Part shown: in pieces, positions 19,718 through 28,619 of the stretch | Position numbering within the stretch: position 1 is the stretch's first letter | Layout of the letters: every line of letters starts with the position of its first letter | Assembly (NCBI RefSeq): GCF_016907315.1 | Contig: NZ_JAFBBS010000001.1 | Span: 868,001 to 932,000 of the forward strand | Origin: Microbacterium esteraromaticum | Lineage (GTDB): Bacteria; Actinomycetota; Actinomycetes; Actinomycetales; Microbacteriaceae | Direction of reading: 5' to 3' | Length of the DNA: 64,000 bases | Position numbers and translations under genes: made by a program | Notes under the pieces: generated by a model | Seen by the model: the letters and a program-made list of their open reading frames with translations, nothing else | Databases searched by the model: none | Told to the model about the DNA's origin: nothing

Positions 19718-20122
19718 ATGACCGACACAGCCAAGCCCTCCGTCCTCTTCGTCTGCGTCCACAACGCCGGCCGTTCGCAGATGGCCGCAGGGTTCCTCCG
19801 CGACACCGCCGGCGACCGCATTGAAGTGCGCTCAGCGGGGTCGATGCCCGCCGATAAGATCAACCCCATCGCCGTCGAAGCAATGAAGGAACTGGGTATC
19901 GACATCACTGCCGAACATCCCAAGATCCTCACCACCGAGGCCGTGCAGGCCTCCGACGTCGTGATCACCATGGGCTGCGGTGATGCCTGCCCGTTCTTCC
20001 CCGGCAAGCGCTACGAGGACTGGAAGCTCGACGATCCTGCAGGCCAGGGCATCGAGGCTGTTCGCCCGATCCGTGACGAGATCCGCACGCGCATTGAAAG
20101 GCTGGTCGACGAAATCATTTGA
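19718..20122 (+). CDS. arsC: Arsenate reductase ArsC
   Basis: Reduces As(V) to As(III) for export. The 134-residue protein has CVHNAGR (C13 to R19) and MGCGDACPFFPG (C87, C91), the cysteine triad of thioredoxin- or mycothiol-coupled enzymes. It is about half identical by eye to the ArsC part of the upstream fusion, so the operon has two arsenate reductases. Last gene of the operon; the next gene is convergent 44 bp away. Confidence 0.93.
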   Translation: MTDTAKPSVLFVCVHNAGRSQMAAGFLRDTAGDRIEVRSAGSMPADKINPIAVEAMKELGIDITAEHPKILTTEAVQASDVVITMGCGDACPFFPGKRYEDWKLDDPAGQGIEAVRPIRDEIRTRIERLVDEII

Positions 20123-20166
20123 GTCGAAGCCTGTCCGTTGACGTCCGCCTCGCACACTCGATACGG

Positions 20167-20856
20167 TCAGCGAGCGACCGCATCGTCGAGGGCGTCCGTG
20201 AGGTCGCTGAGCTGGGCCAGTTCGAGCTTTTTGCCGTCGAGGAAGAAGGTCGGCGTGCCGCTGATATCGAGATGCTGGCCGTCGTTGAGGTCTGCTTCGA
20301 CTCTTTCCTTGGTTGCGGGGCTTGCAATTGCTTCGTCATACGCATCCAAGTCGAGGCCGAGGTCCTGGGCAAAGGTGCGGAACAGCTCGGCGTGAGAGGT
20401 CTGCTGCTCGCCCCACTGAGCCTGGGTCTCGAACAGTCGGGCGTACATCTCCTCGAACTTGCCCTGTGGAGCTGCCGCTTCCGCGGCTAGGGCGGCGTTC
20501 ATGGAGTTGAAGTGCCCGGGCAGTGGGAAGTACCGCACGACGTAGTTGATCTCACCCGCGTAGTCGGCGCGAATCTGTTCGACCACCGGGTAGAATGCCC
20601 CGCACGCTTCGCACTCGAAGACCAGGAACTCCACCAGCGTCGGAGCATCCGCGCCGGCGTCGTCCAGGACGTGCGAGTCACTCCGGGCGCCAGGCATGTG
20701 CCTGACGAGCCGGAAAGGGCGGGAGCAGGGGGGCCGGGTCAGAATGACCGCGACCAGGGCAACGATCACGAGGGCGATGACGGCGGCGCTGGTGATGAGG
20801 GTGACTTTGACAGGGGTCTTCACGAAGAATGGCTCCAGCTTGGGCGGCAGCGTCAC
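20167..20856 (-). CDS. Membrane-anchored DsbA-like thiol oxidoreductase
   Basis: A 229-residue protein with one N-terminal membrane helix (about 17-40) and an extracytoplasmic thioredoxin-fold domain with CEAC (C82, C85), VVRYFPLPGHFNSMNAA and the cis-Pro segment ISGTPTFFLDG. It starts with GTG 12 bp after the P-type ATPase stop and is probably co-transcribed with cmtR and the ATPase. The segment RPPCSRPFRLVRHMPGARSD between anchor and domain is unusual and may be degenerate. Role inferred: folding or protection of exposed thiols under metal stress. Confidence 0.82.
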   Translation of the reverse strand: MTLPPKLEPFFVKTPVKVTLITSAAVIALVIVALVAVILTRPPCSRPFRLVRHMPGARSDSHVLDDAGADAPTLVEFLVFECEACGAFYPVVEQIRADYAGEINYVVRYFPLPGHFNSMNAALAAEAAAPQGKFEEMYARLFETQAQWGEQQTSHAELFRTFAQDLGLDLDAYDEAIASPATKERVEADLNDGQHLDISGTPTFFLDGKKLELAQLSDLTDALDDAVAR

Positions 20857-20867
20857 CGCAGGGTTGG

Positions 20868-22955
20868 TCAGGTACGTACGGGTTCGGTTACCGGCGCTAG
20901 TTCTCGGAGTCCAGCGGGGCGTCGGGCTGCGCGGACGCCGTTGAGGATGACGACGACCTCGGCGATCTCGTGCACCAGGACGACGCCGGCCAGACCGAGG
21001 ACGCCGAACAGCGCCAGCGGGAAGAGCCCGATGATGATCGCGAGAGCCAGGGCAATGTTCGCGGTCATGATGCGCCGGCCACGGCGCGCGTGCGCGAGCG
21101 CGCCGGGGATGAGGCGGAGGTCGTGCCCAGTGAAGGCGACATCGGCGGACTCGATGGCGGCCGCCGACCCCTTCAGCCCCATGGCAATCCCCACCGTGGC
21201 GGTCGCGAGTGCTGGGGCGTCGTTGATGCCGTCTCCGACCATGGCCGTCGGGCGGAGGGTGGTTAGGGATTCGATTGCCCGGGCCTTGTCGGCGGGCAGC
21301 TGCTCGGACCGCACATCATCGATGCCAGCCTGCGCGCCGATGGCACGGGCGGTGCGTTCGTTGTCTCCGGTGAGCATGATGGTCTCGATGCCCTGACTGT
21401 GCAGCATCCGCACCGTCTCGGCCGACTCCGGTCGCAGCTCATCGCGGATGCCGATGAGCCCGGCGACCGTCCCGTCGGCTTCGACGACGACCACGGTCAT
21501 GCCCTCCGCCGCCATCCCGTCGGAAGCACCGCTGAGTGCTGCCGGGTCGAGCCAGCGCACGTTCCCGACGCGGATGAGCTTGCCGTCGACGCGGCCGGTG
21601 ACGCCGTGGCCGGCTTCTTCAACGACGTCGAGCCCGGGTAACGTCTTCGGGGATGTGGCGGTGATCGCGGCGGCCAAGGGATGCGTGCTGGTCGCCTCGA
21701 TGGCGGCCGCCCAGGCGAGCAGGTCGTCGCGACTGATCCCGTCGGCGGGTCGGACGTCTACCACTGCCGGTTCGTTGCGGGTGAGCGTGCCGGTCTTGTC
21801 CAATGCGATGGCGCGGATGGTGCCGAGCTGTTCGAACGCCTCCCCGGACTTGATCACCACGCCGAACTTCGATGCCGAGCCGATGGCGCTGATCACGGTC
21901 ACCGGCACGGCAATCGCGAGCGCGCACGGGGATGCCGCGACCAGGACAACCAGCGCTCGCTCGATCCAGGTCCCCGGGTCCCCGACGAAGAAGCCGAACA
22001 GGGCGACGAGCGCTGCGGCGATGAGGACGACGGGAACCAGCGGGCGTGCGATCCGATCCGCCAGTCGCGCTCGGTCGCCCTTGCGGGCGTGGGCCTGCTC
22101 GACGAGCGAGACGATCTGCGTGAGGGAGTTGTCGCGACCGTCCGCGGTCGCCTCGATCCGCAGCGTCGCCGACCCGTTCACCGAACCAGCCGCGACCGGG
22201 TCGCCGGGCCCCACCTCGATGGGGATGGACTCCCCGGTGATCGCTGAGGTGTCCACGCTGGAGCACCCCTCGGCGACGACACCGTCGGTCGCCACTCGCT
22301 CGCCCGCTCCGACGACGAGGATGTCGAGCTCACGCACATCGGCCGCAGGGATCGTGATGTCGCCACTGAGCCGCGAGACGCGCACACTGTCCGGAATCAG
22401 GGACAGCAATGCGCGCAGGCCCTCCTTCGCGCGGTCCATCGCGCGATCCTCCAGCGCCTCGGCCAGGGAGAAAAGGAACGCCAGCGTCGCGGCCTCACCG
22501 ACATGCCCCAGCAAGACAGCGCCGACAGCGGCGATTGTCATCAGCAGACCGACACCCAGCCGGCCGCGGATCACGCGGCGGATCGCACCCGGGACGAACG
22601 TGTACGCGCCGGCCAGCAGTGCAGCCCACGGCAGCACCAGTGCGGGAATCTCCAGGCCCGTCCACTCGAACGCGAACCCGGCGAGCAGGAACACCCCGGA
22701 CAGCGCCGACGGCAGCAGGGCGACGTCCCGCCACCACGGCGGACGCACCTCGCTTTCTTGATCGGCGCCTGCAGTTGCCGTCAGTGCCGGACCGCAGCAC
22801 GCATCGCCGTCATCATGAGCAGCCGCGGCCGGTGCCGACACTACGACATCGGAGCCGCAGCACGCGTCTCCCGTGGCGTGCGGCCGCGACAACTCGATGC
22901 GCTGGGCCGTACTTGTCTTCCGCGGCTCGTCAGCGCCGCAGCACTCCGCGCTCAT
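20868..22955 (-). CDS. Heavy-metal P1B-type ATPase (probable Cd/Zn/Pb exporter)
   Basis: Metal efflux pump of 695 residues. It has the TGES actuator motif, an SPC metal-site motif in the membrane (AASPCALAIAVPV), DKTGTLT with the phosphorylated Asp, and GDGINDAPAL. The N-terminus has no heavy-metal-associated domain but three short CC motifs (ECCGA at 4-8, ACCGS at 31-35, ACCGP at 52-56). The last membrane helix carries HEIAEVVVILNG. SPC is typical of P1B-4-like pumps (Co, Zn, Cd). The start at 22955 forms ATGA with the cmtR stop, pointing to cadmium or lead as inducer. Confidence 0.88.
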   Translation of the reverse strand: MSAECCGADEPRKTSTAQRIELSRPHATGDACCGSDVVVSAPAAAAHDDGDACCGPALTATAGADQESEVRPPWWRDVALLPSALSGVFLLAGFAFEWTGLEIPALVLPWAALLAGAYTFVPGAIRRVIRGRLGVGLLMTIAAVGAVLLGHVGEAATLAFLFSLAEALEDRAMDRAKEGLRALLSLIPDSVRVSRLSGDITIPAADVRELDILVVGAGERVATDGVVAEGCSSVDTSAITGESIPIEVGPGDPVAAGSVNGSATLRIEATADGRDNSLTQIVSLVEQAHARKGDRARLADRIARPLVPVVLIAAALVALFGFFVGDPGTWIERALVVLVAASPCALAIAVPVTVISAIGSASKFGVVIKSGEAFEQLGTIRAIALDKTGTLTRNEPAVVDVRPADGISRDDLLAWAAAIEATSTHPLAAAITATSPKTLPGLDVVEEAGHGVTGRVDGKLIRVGNVRWLDPAALSGASDGMAAEGMTVVVVEADGTVAGLIGIRDELRPESAETVRMLHSQGIETIMLTGDNERTARAIGAQAGIDDVRSEQLPADKARAIESLTTLRPTAMVGDGINDAPALATATVGIAMGLKGSAAAIESADVAFTGHDLRLIPGALAHARRGRRIMTANIALALAIIIGLFPLALFGVLGLAGVVLVHEIAEVVVILNGVRAARRPAGLRELAPVTEPVRT

Positions 22956-23287
22956 GCGCAGCACTCACACTGCTCGTCCACGCACAGCACGCCTTCATCG
23001 ACCGCGACAACCGCGTCGAGAAGGTGGCGCAGACCCACGGACAGGTGCGGATCCGCGATCTCATACCGCGTGCGACGACCCTCAGGTGTCGTGACCACCA
23101 GCCCACAGCCCCGAAGACAACTGAGATGGTTCGACACGTTCGTGCGGCTCAGGCCGAGATCTCGCGCGAGCTCCGCCGGATAGCACGGAGCATCGAGTAG
23201 CGACAGCAGGATCCTCGAACGCGTAGGGTCGGCCATCGCCCGGCCCAGCCGGTTCATCACATCAAGACGAGAAGCAATAGTCAGCAC
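22952..23287 (-). CDS. cmtR: CmtR-like ArsR-family Cd/Pb-sensing repressor
   Basis: A 111-residue winged-helix repressor. The start VLTIASRLDVMNRLGRAMAD is almost the same as mycobacterial CmtR. The DNA-binding helix contains LGLSRTNVSNHLSCLRGCG; C-terminal cysteines (VLCVDEQCECCA) and the CLRGCG cysteine would bind Cd or Pb. GTG start. It is the first gene of the operon with the P-type ATPase and DsbA-like gene. Confidence 0.9.
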   Translation of the reverse strand: MLTIASRLDVMNRLGRAMADPTRSRILLSLLDAPCYPAELARDLGLSRTNVSNHLSCLRGCGLVVTTPEGRRTRYEIADPHLSVGLRHLLDAVVAVDEGVLCVDEQCECCA

Positions 23288-23298
23288 ACGATGACTAT
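23277..23298. promoter_or_regulatory. Palindromic operator at the cmtR start
   Basis: ATAGTCA (23277-23283) and TGACTAT (23292-23298) form a perfect 7-bp inverted repeat with an 8-bp spacer covering the cmtR start codon region. Probable autoregulatory CmtR site, inferred from position. Confidence 0.6.
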
Positions 23299-23334
23299 AC
23301 ACGGGTTGATGAACTCTCTGTAATGCCTCCGTGG

Positions 23335-25572
23335 TCAGCGCTTGAGGATCGCTCCGGTCGTCATCTGCGGCCGAAGGTCGAGTCGGCGCAGGAGCTGCGC
23401 GTTGAGTGCGACGACGATGGTCGACAGGGACATGAGGACCGCTCCCACGGACATCGGCAGCACGAACCCGAGGGGTGCGAGCACACCGGCAGCAAGTGGC
23501 ACCGAGACGAGGTTGTAGCCCGCTGCCCACCACAGGTTCTGCTTCATCTTGCGGTAGGCAGCTCGGGAAAGCTCGATGACGGAAAGTACCGAGCGTGGGT
23601 CATCGCTTGCGAGGATGACGCCTGCCGACGCGATGGCCACATCGGTGCCGGCGCCGATTGCGAGGCCGACGTCAGCCTGCGCGAGCGCGGGCGCATCATT
23701 GACGCCGTCTCCGACCATTGCGACCTTGCGTCCTTCCTTCTGAAGCTCCTGCACCTTCGCGGCTTTGTCCTCGGGGCGAACGCCGGCGAAAACACGGTCG
23801 ATGCCCAGGTCAAGGGCGACGGCATGGGCGACGGCTTCTGCATCGCCGGTGATCATCACAACTTGAACGTCGAGCGCGTGCAGCGCATCCACCGCCTCGC
23901 GTGATTCGGTCCGTACTTCATCTGCGAGCTTGAGAGCGCCGATCACACGGCCGTCCTGGAGGACATGGAGGATGATCGCGCCGTCGTTGCGCCACTGCTC
24001 AGCAACAGGCAGCTCCGCGGCGTCCTCCTCGGTGAGCAGGTGCGGTCCACCCACCCGCACAACGGTGCTGTTCACCGTAGCGGTGACGCCAACGGCGGGC
24101 GCCGAAGTGAAATCAGAGCTTCGCGGCACATCCAGCCCGCGGTCGGCTGCAGCGCGGACGATGGCCTTGGCGAGGGGATGTTCGCTGTCGGCTTCGGCGG
24201 CAGCAGCGAGGGCCAGCACCGGGTCCGTATCGCCGCCGTCGACCGCGGAGATCTCCGACACCGTCGGTTCGCCCTTCGTGAGGGTGCCAGTCTTGTCGAA
24301 CAGCACAGTGTCGACGGTGCGCATGCTCTCCAGCGCGAGACGGTCTTTCACGAGCACGCCGCCGCGCGCGGCTCGTTCGGTGGCGATGGATACCACTAGC
24401 GGAATGGCCAGTCCAAGGGCATGGGGGCAGGCGATCACGAGCACCGTGATCGTGCGGATGACGGCCTCGTCCGGGAACCCGATGGCCGTCCAGACGGCCG
24501 CGGTGACGAGGCCCGCGCCGAGAGCGAACCAGAACAACCAACCAGCCGCCGTGTCGGCGAGGCGCTGTGCACGGGAGGAGGAGCTCTGCGCGTCCGTGAC
24601 GAGGCGCTGGATCCCGGCGAGCGTGGTGTCGTCGCCGGTGGCGGTGATCTCCACGCGCAGCCCGGAGTCCGTGGCCACGGTTCCGGCGGTGACGTAATCA
24701 TCGACGCCACGAGTCACGGTGCGGGATTCGCCGGTGACCATGGACTCGTCCATGGATGCGCGCCCTTCGACGATGCGCCCGTCCGCAGGGACGCTGCCAC
24801 CTGGGCGGACAATGACGATGTCCCCGACGACGAGCTCCGACGGAGAGACGGTGACGACGCCGTCACCCTCCACCCGTTCTGCTTCGTCGGGAAGGAGTGC
24901 GGCCAGGGAGTCGAGCGCAGACGTGGTCTGCGCGAGCGAACGCATCTCGATCCAGTGACCGAGCAGCATGATCACAATGAGCAGCGCGAGCTCCCACCAG
25001 AAGTCCAGCTCATGGTGCAGCAGTCCAATGCTCGCACCCCACGACGCGACAAACGCGACAGAGATGGCGAGCCCGATGAGCAGCATCATCCCGGGCTTCA
25101 GGGCGCGGATCTCCCCCACCGCGCCGACCAGGAACGGACGGCCACCCCAGACGTACATCACGGTCCCGAGCACCGGAGACACCCAGCTGAGGCCGGGCAC
25201 GTCAGGGAGGGCGTAGCCGAGGATCATCGCGAACATCCCCGACAATGCGACCGTCGGAACCGCGAGAACCAGCATGATCCAGAACAAGCGACGGAACTGA
25301 GCTACATGGTCACCGTGGCCCCCATGTCCGCCGTGACCGGCATGCGTCTCATGCCGCTCGTCCCCGCCGTGCTGGGCATGAGTGCCGTGCGCGGCGGGAC
25401 GTGTCGGGCCGGCCTGTCCGTGTGCCGCCACGCTTGGGTCACTGTGGTGCGACGCGCGGTCCCCCTGATCCTCCATGGCAGTGGCTCCCGTGCGCTCCGG
25501 TGAGGTGCCCTCAGGGGACGTGTGGCCGTGGTGCCCGGTATGGGCGGCGCCTTCGTGGTGCGGGTCGGTCAT
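23335..25572 (-). CDS. copB: Copper-exporting P-type ATPase CopB (CPH type)
   Basis: A 745-residue P1B-3 ATPase. The first ~100 residues are very rich in His (HHEGAAHTGHHGHTSPEG; HAGHGGHGGHGDH) and replace the usual CXXC domain. The membrane site is CPH (VIACPHALGLAIP), the mark of CopB; TGES, DKTGTLT and [10 protein letters not shown] are present. CopB pumps export Cu or Ag. The start at 25572 is chosen for AGGAGG 8 nt upstream; an upstream extension is unlikely. A CsoR-like box lies in the divergent region. Confidence 0.93.
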   Translation of the reverse strand: MTDPHHEGAAHTGHHGHTSPEGTSPERTGATAMEDQGDRASHHSDPSVAAHGQAGPTRPAAHGTHAQHGGDERHETHAGHGGHGGHGDHVAQFRRLFWIMLVLAVPTVALSGMFAMILGYALPDVPGLSWVSPVLGTVMYVWGGRPFLVGAVGEIRALKPGMMLLIGLAISVAFVASWGASIGLLHHELDFWWELALLIVIMLLGHWIEMRSLAQTTSALDSLAALLPDEAERVEGDGVVTVSPSELVVGDIVIVRPGGSVPADGRIVEGRASMDESMVTGESRTVTRGVDDYVTAGTVATDSGLRVEITATGDDTTLAGIQRLVTDAQSSSSRAQRLADTAAGWLFWFALGAGLVTAAVWTAIGFPDEAVIRTITVLVIACPHALGLAIPLVVSIATERAARGGVLVKDRLALESMRTVDTVLFDKTGTLTKGEPTVSEISAVDGGDTDPVLALAAAAEADSEHPLAKAIVRAAADRGLDVPRSSDFTSAPAVGVTATVNSTVVRVGGPHLLTEEDAAELPVAEQWRNDGAIILHVLQDGRVIGALKLADEVRTESREAVDALHALDVQVVMITGDAEAVAHAVALDLGIDRVFAGVRPEDKAAKVQELQKEGRKVAMVGDGVNDAPALAQADVGLAIGAGTDVAIASAGVILASDDPRSVLSVIELSRAAYRKMKQNLWWAAGYNLVSVPLAAGVLAPLGFVLPMSVGAVLMSLSTIVVALNAQLLRRLDLRPQMTTGAILKR

Positions 25573-25756
25573 GGACTCATCCTCCTGGTGAACGAGATAC
25601 GGGGCTGGGCGCCGATACGGTGGACTGCCCAGCAAACGCAGAGACTCGGGCAGTGACGACGCGCTCCGCGGGCCCTGCGTCGAAGTGCGGGTGCACCCGG
25701 CGCAGCAGCATTAGTTCCGTGTGCCTGCACAGCGCATCTCCGGCTGGCGTCCACGA

Positions 25757-25776
25757 TATACCCGTGGGGGGTACTG
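25757..25776. promoter_or_regulatory. CsoR-type operator between copB and the DUF6153 gene
   Basis: TATACCCGTGGGGGGTACTG is a G/C-tract pseudo-palindrome (TACCC...GGGTA) of the kind bound by copper-sensing CsoR. It lies between two divergent copper-linked genes. Similar boxes occur at 30632, 38335 and 38366. Confidence 0.7.
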
Positions 25777-25883
25777 TGGTCAAGGGTGAGGGACAGGTGA
25801 CGCCGGCGTCGTCCCGACATCAGCAGTTCGTTCTCACACATAGATTTCAGTGCTACCGTCATCGAGCGATGGGAGGATCAACG

Positions 25884-26330
25884 ATGCGAATCGCGGTGCG
25901 TGCAACGCCACGGCAGCTGTCGCTGCGCTCAGTGCTGATGCTCGGCGCCGCCGCAGTTCTGATCATCGTCGGCCTGCTCGCTATGCACACCTTCACCGCA
26001 GAGTCGGCAGGACACGGTTCCACCGGTGTTCATGTGGCCTCAACGGTCACCGTGGGGCACGACTTGTCATCGATGAGCAGCGCCTCCGCCGATTCAAGCA
26101 CCTGTGACCCGTCGTGCGACGGTCCTGCCGGACAGACTCAGCGGCACGCGGACGTGATGGCCGCCTGCGTCTTGGCGTTGTTGGCTGGGCTACTGCTGTT
26201 GATCCCGCCGGTGGCGCTGCGGTGTCGGAGCTTCGCTCCCGGACAGGTCATGGCGCGGCTGGTGTGCGGCGCGACGGTCACTCTTCCTCGCGCGCCATCG
26301 TTGATTTTCCTGTCGATCAGTCGGACCTGA
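25884..26330 (+). CDS. DUF6153 family small membrane protein
   Basis: A 148-residue protein with a membrane helix at about 15-38, an extracytoplasmic middle rich in Ser/His/Thr, a CDPSCDG pair and a second helix (MAACVLALLAGLLLLIPPVAL). The type is found in actinobacterial copper clusters, usually before DUF305, as here. Function unknown. The start at 25884 follows GGGAGG; another ATG is at 25869. Confidence 0.75.
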   Translation: MRIAVRATPRQLSLRSVLMLGAAAVLIIVGLLAMHTFTAESAGHGSTGVHVASTVTVGHDLSSMSSASADSSTCDPSCDGPAGQTQRHADVMAACVLALLAGLLLLIPPVALRCRSFAPGQVMARLVCGATVTLPRAPSLIFLSISRT

Positions 26331-26418
26331 GCAGTTCGCCGCCGGACCAGCCTCCGGCTTCGTGGCGCCTTCGTGGCGCCTATTCGGTGAACCCTAAAAC
26401 GACTTTGAAGGAACAACA

Positions 26419-27030
26419 ATGAAGAAGACATCGATGGCTCTCAGCGCGGGTGCTCTCACCCTCGCATTCGCCCTGACAGGCTGCACGGATACCGGTAAAT
26501 CACCCTCCCAGGAGAGCATCACACCGCCGGCATCGTCGTCCGCTTCGACGGCTAACGCCACTGAAGCCGACAAGATGTTCGTCACGATGATGATCCCGCA
26601 CCACGAGCAGGCCGTCGAGATGTCCGACGTCCTGCTCGACAAGGACGGCGCCGATCCTCGTGTCGTCGAGCTCGCTGAGCAGATCAAGGCGGCACAGGGG
26701 CCGGAGATCGACAAGATGCTGAGCTGGCTCAATGACTGGGGTGTGGAGTACGACCCGGAATCTATGAGCGGCATGAGCCACGGATCCATGGACAGCGGTG
26801 ACGGCATGATGTCCGAAGAGGACATGACCCGCCTCGAGGACGCCGACCCCGCCGAGGCGAACCGTCTCTTCCTCGAGCAAATGATCCAACACCACAAGGG
26901 TGCCGTCGACATGGCACGCACCGCACTTGCGGACGCGCAGAACCCCGACGTGCTCGAGCTCGCTCAGCAGGTGATCGACGACCAGACGGCTGAGATCGAG
27001 GTCATGCAGGACCTCCTCGAAGAACTCTGA
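26419..27030 (+). CDS. DUF305 lipoprotein
   Basis: A 203-residue exported lipoprotein with lipobox LTGC (Cys22). It has two copies of the DUF305 metal-ligand motif: MMIPHHEQAVEMS and QMIQHHKGAVDMA, plus a Met/His-rich centre (MSGMSHGSMDSGDGMM). DUF305 proteins are ferritin-like bundles associated with copper handling at the cell surface. It is followed by a strong terminator. Confidence 0.92.
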   Translation: MKKTSMALSAGALTLAFALTGCTDTGKSPSQESITPPASSSASTANATEADKMFVTMMIPHHEQAVEMSDVLLDKDGADPRVVELAEQIKAAQGPEIDKMLSWLNDWGVEYDPESMSGMSHGSMDSGDGMMSEEDMTRLEDADPAEANRLFLEQMIQHHKGAVDMARTALADAQNPDVLELAQQVIDDQTAEIEVMQDLLEEL

Positions 27031-27040
27031 GAATCAAGGG

Positions 27041-27068
27041 GGGGCGGGTGGTGCACACCACCCGCCCC
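27041..27068 (+). terminator. Terminator after the DUF305 gene
   Basis: Near-perfect inverted repeat: GGGGCGGGTGGTG (27041-27053) with CACCACCCGCCCC (27056-27068). It lies 10 bp after the stop. Confidence 0.8.
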
Positions 27069-27178
27069 GATTCCCGCCTTTGCGCGCTCTCCAGCGTGAG
27101 CATCCACCGCGACGCAGCACGTCTGGCCGTCGTATCCCTCACCCCCGGCCACCTCGGTGGCCGCTACCGGAAACCCTC

Positions 27179-28015
27179 ATGAAGCGACCCCTCCTCACTG
27201 CAACTGCCCTTCCCGCCCTCATTATCGTCATCACCGGATGCTCCGCGGCCCAGCCGAACGAATCCGCCCAGACTGGCCGTATCGAGCACGTCCACGGCAT
27301 CGCCGAAGACCCTCGCGGCGACGATCTGCTCGTGGCCACTCACGATGGGGTGTTCATCGTCACCCTGGACGGGAACGTCACTGGTCCAGTCGGCGGCCAT
27401 GACTTCGATGCCATGGGGTTCATCGTCACAGGGAACACTTTGTTCGCATCCGGGCATCCTGGGCAGAACACACCTGCCGAGCTGGGGGCTCCCAACCTCG
27501 GCATCATCCGCAGCGACGATCATGGACTGACGTGGACGCCTATCGCCCTCAACGGAACCACCGACTTCCACGTGCTCACCGCCGCGCCAGATGGAACCCT
27601 GTATGGGGTGGCATCGAGTCAGGTGAACGTTCTCTCCAGCACGGATGACGGGAAGCAATGGACAACGCGCGCGCCCATCGCCGCGGCTGACCTCGCCGCC
27701 ACCAGTTCGGGCCTCTACGCCGCTGCCGAACAGGGTCTTCTCGTCAGCACCGACGGAGGTGACAGCTTCACGCCCGTGCCTAGCGCGCCCCTGCTCTACG
27801 CTATCGACGCTCGCCCCGATGGCAGGCTGGTCGGTGCTGGCACCGATGGCGGCCTCTGGGCGCAGGAGCCCAGTGGCACCTGGCAGCGCCTGGGATCTCT
27901 CCAAGGTGCCGCGCAGGCGCTGAGTGCGACTGAGGATCGGATCCTTCTCGTCGACGACCGAGGGATTGTTGCAGCCACGGATGGCGGCGCCTCCGTCCTC
28001 GTCGCCATTCCGTGA
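27179..28015 (+). CDS. F510_1955-type beta-propeller lipoprotein
   Basis: A 278-residue exported protein with lipobox ITGC (Cys20). It has repeated BNR/Asp-box-like blades (SDDHGLTW, STDDGKQW, STDGGDSF) and the opening motif RIEHVHGIAEDP. Proteins of this type are labelled F510_1955 family glycosylhydrolase, but the activity is unproven. They are frequent in copper islands of actinobacteria beside DUF305 genes. Confidence 0.8.
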   Translation: MKRPLLTATALPALIIVITGCSAAQPNESAQTGRIEHVHGIAEDPRGDDLLVATHDGVFIVTLDGNVTGPVGGHDFDAMGFIVTGNTLFASGHPGQNTPAELGAPNLGIIRSDDHGLTWTPIALNGTTDFHVLTAAPDGTLYGVASSQVNVLSSTDDGKQWTTRAPIAAADLAATSSGLYAAAEQGLLVSTDGGDSFTPVPSAPLLYAIDARPDGRLVGAGTDGGLWAQEPSGTWQRLGSLQGAAQALSATEDRILLVDDRGIVAATDGGASVLVAIP

Positions 28016-28049
28016 CCACGAGCGCGCCCTCGACTACCCCGGAGCCGTT

Positions 28050-28166
28050 ATGCCTAACCACCAGAATCCCTTGCGGAATTTCGCGTTCTTCATCGTCGCC
28101 GCCACTATAGGTGTGGTCGTTTTCGCCTTTGCGGTCTATCTCTCAATCGGAATGCTCTTCCAATGA
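28050..28166 (+). CDS. 38-residue single-helix membrane protein
   Basis: MPNHQNPLRN followed by one hydrophobic helix to the C-terminus. It lies between the beta-propeller gene and the next gene, with an ATGA overlap to the latter, which supports real translation. Function unknown. Confidence 0.6.
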   Translation: MPNHQNPLRNFAFFIVAATIGVVVFAFAVYLSIGMLFQ

Positions 28167-28456
28167 CCCGATACGACCAGTGGGAAATGTCCCCGCGTCC
28201 GCAGACCGGCGTCTCACAAAAACCCGCGCCCCCTGTTTCGCCCGTCCAACGCCTGCACCGTCGGCTGGTTCGCCTCGGATGGGCGCTCCTCGCCGCTGGT
28301 CCTGCCCTTGGTGTGATTCACGCGATTACCGACGTGCTCCTCGGCGGTACCGCCACTTGGTGGACGTACACCATCGCCGGCTATGACACGGCGCTTATCG
28401 TCATGATCATCGGTACGGCATTGGTATGCCGATCCACGCCGGATGAGCCGGAATGA
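28163..28456 (+). CDS. Small two-helix membrane protein
   Basis: A 97-residue protein with a basic, proline-rich N-terminus and two membrane helices (LGWALLAAGPALGVIHAI; ALIVMIIGTALVC). It overlaps the upstream microprotein by 4 nt. Not recognised; it is probably an accessory protein of the copper cluster, from position only. Confidence 0.6.
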   Translation: MTRYDQWEMSPRPQTGVSQKPAPPVSPVQRLHRRLVRLGWALLAAGPALGVIHAITDVLLGGTATWWTYTIAGYDTALIVMIIGTALVCRSTPDEPE

Positions 28457-28553
28457 ACCGTGTGACGGCTCGACGGCCGGCCCACGCGGTCCTGACCTTG
28501 ATATAGGCCGAGGCTGGCAGACGGTATGCACGGCTGTGATGATCGGTGCAGCG

Positions 28554-28592
28554 CGAGGCGGCCCGCGTCACTATTGGGCGCGGGCCGCCTCG
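28554..28592. terminator. Bidirectional terminator hairpin
   Basis: Perfect 14-bp inverted repeat: CGAGGCGGCCCGCG (28554-28567) with CGCGGGCCGCCTCG (28579-28592). It lies between the convergent small membrane gene and the universal stress protein gene. Confidence 0.8.
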
Positions 28593-28619
28593 ACTGCTGG
28601 TGACTTGTAGCGGAAACTC

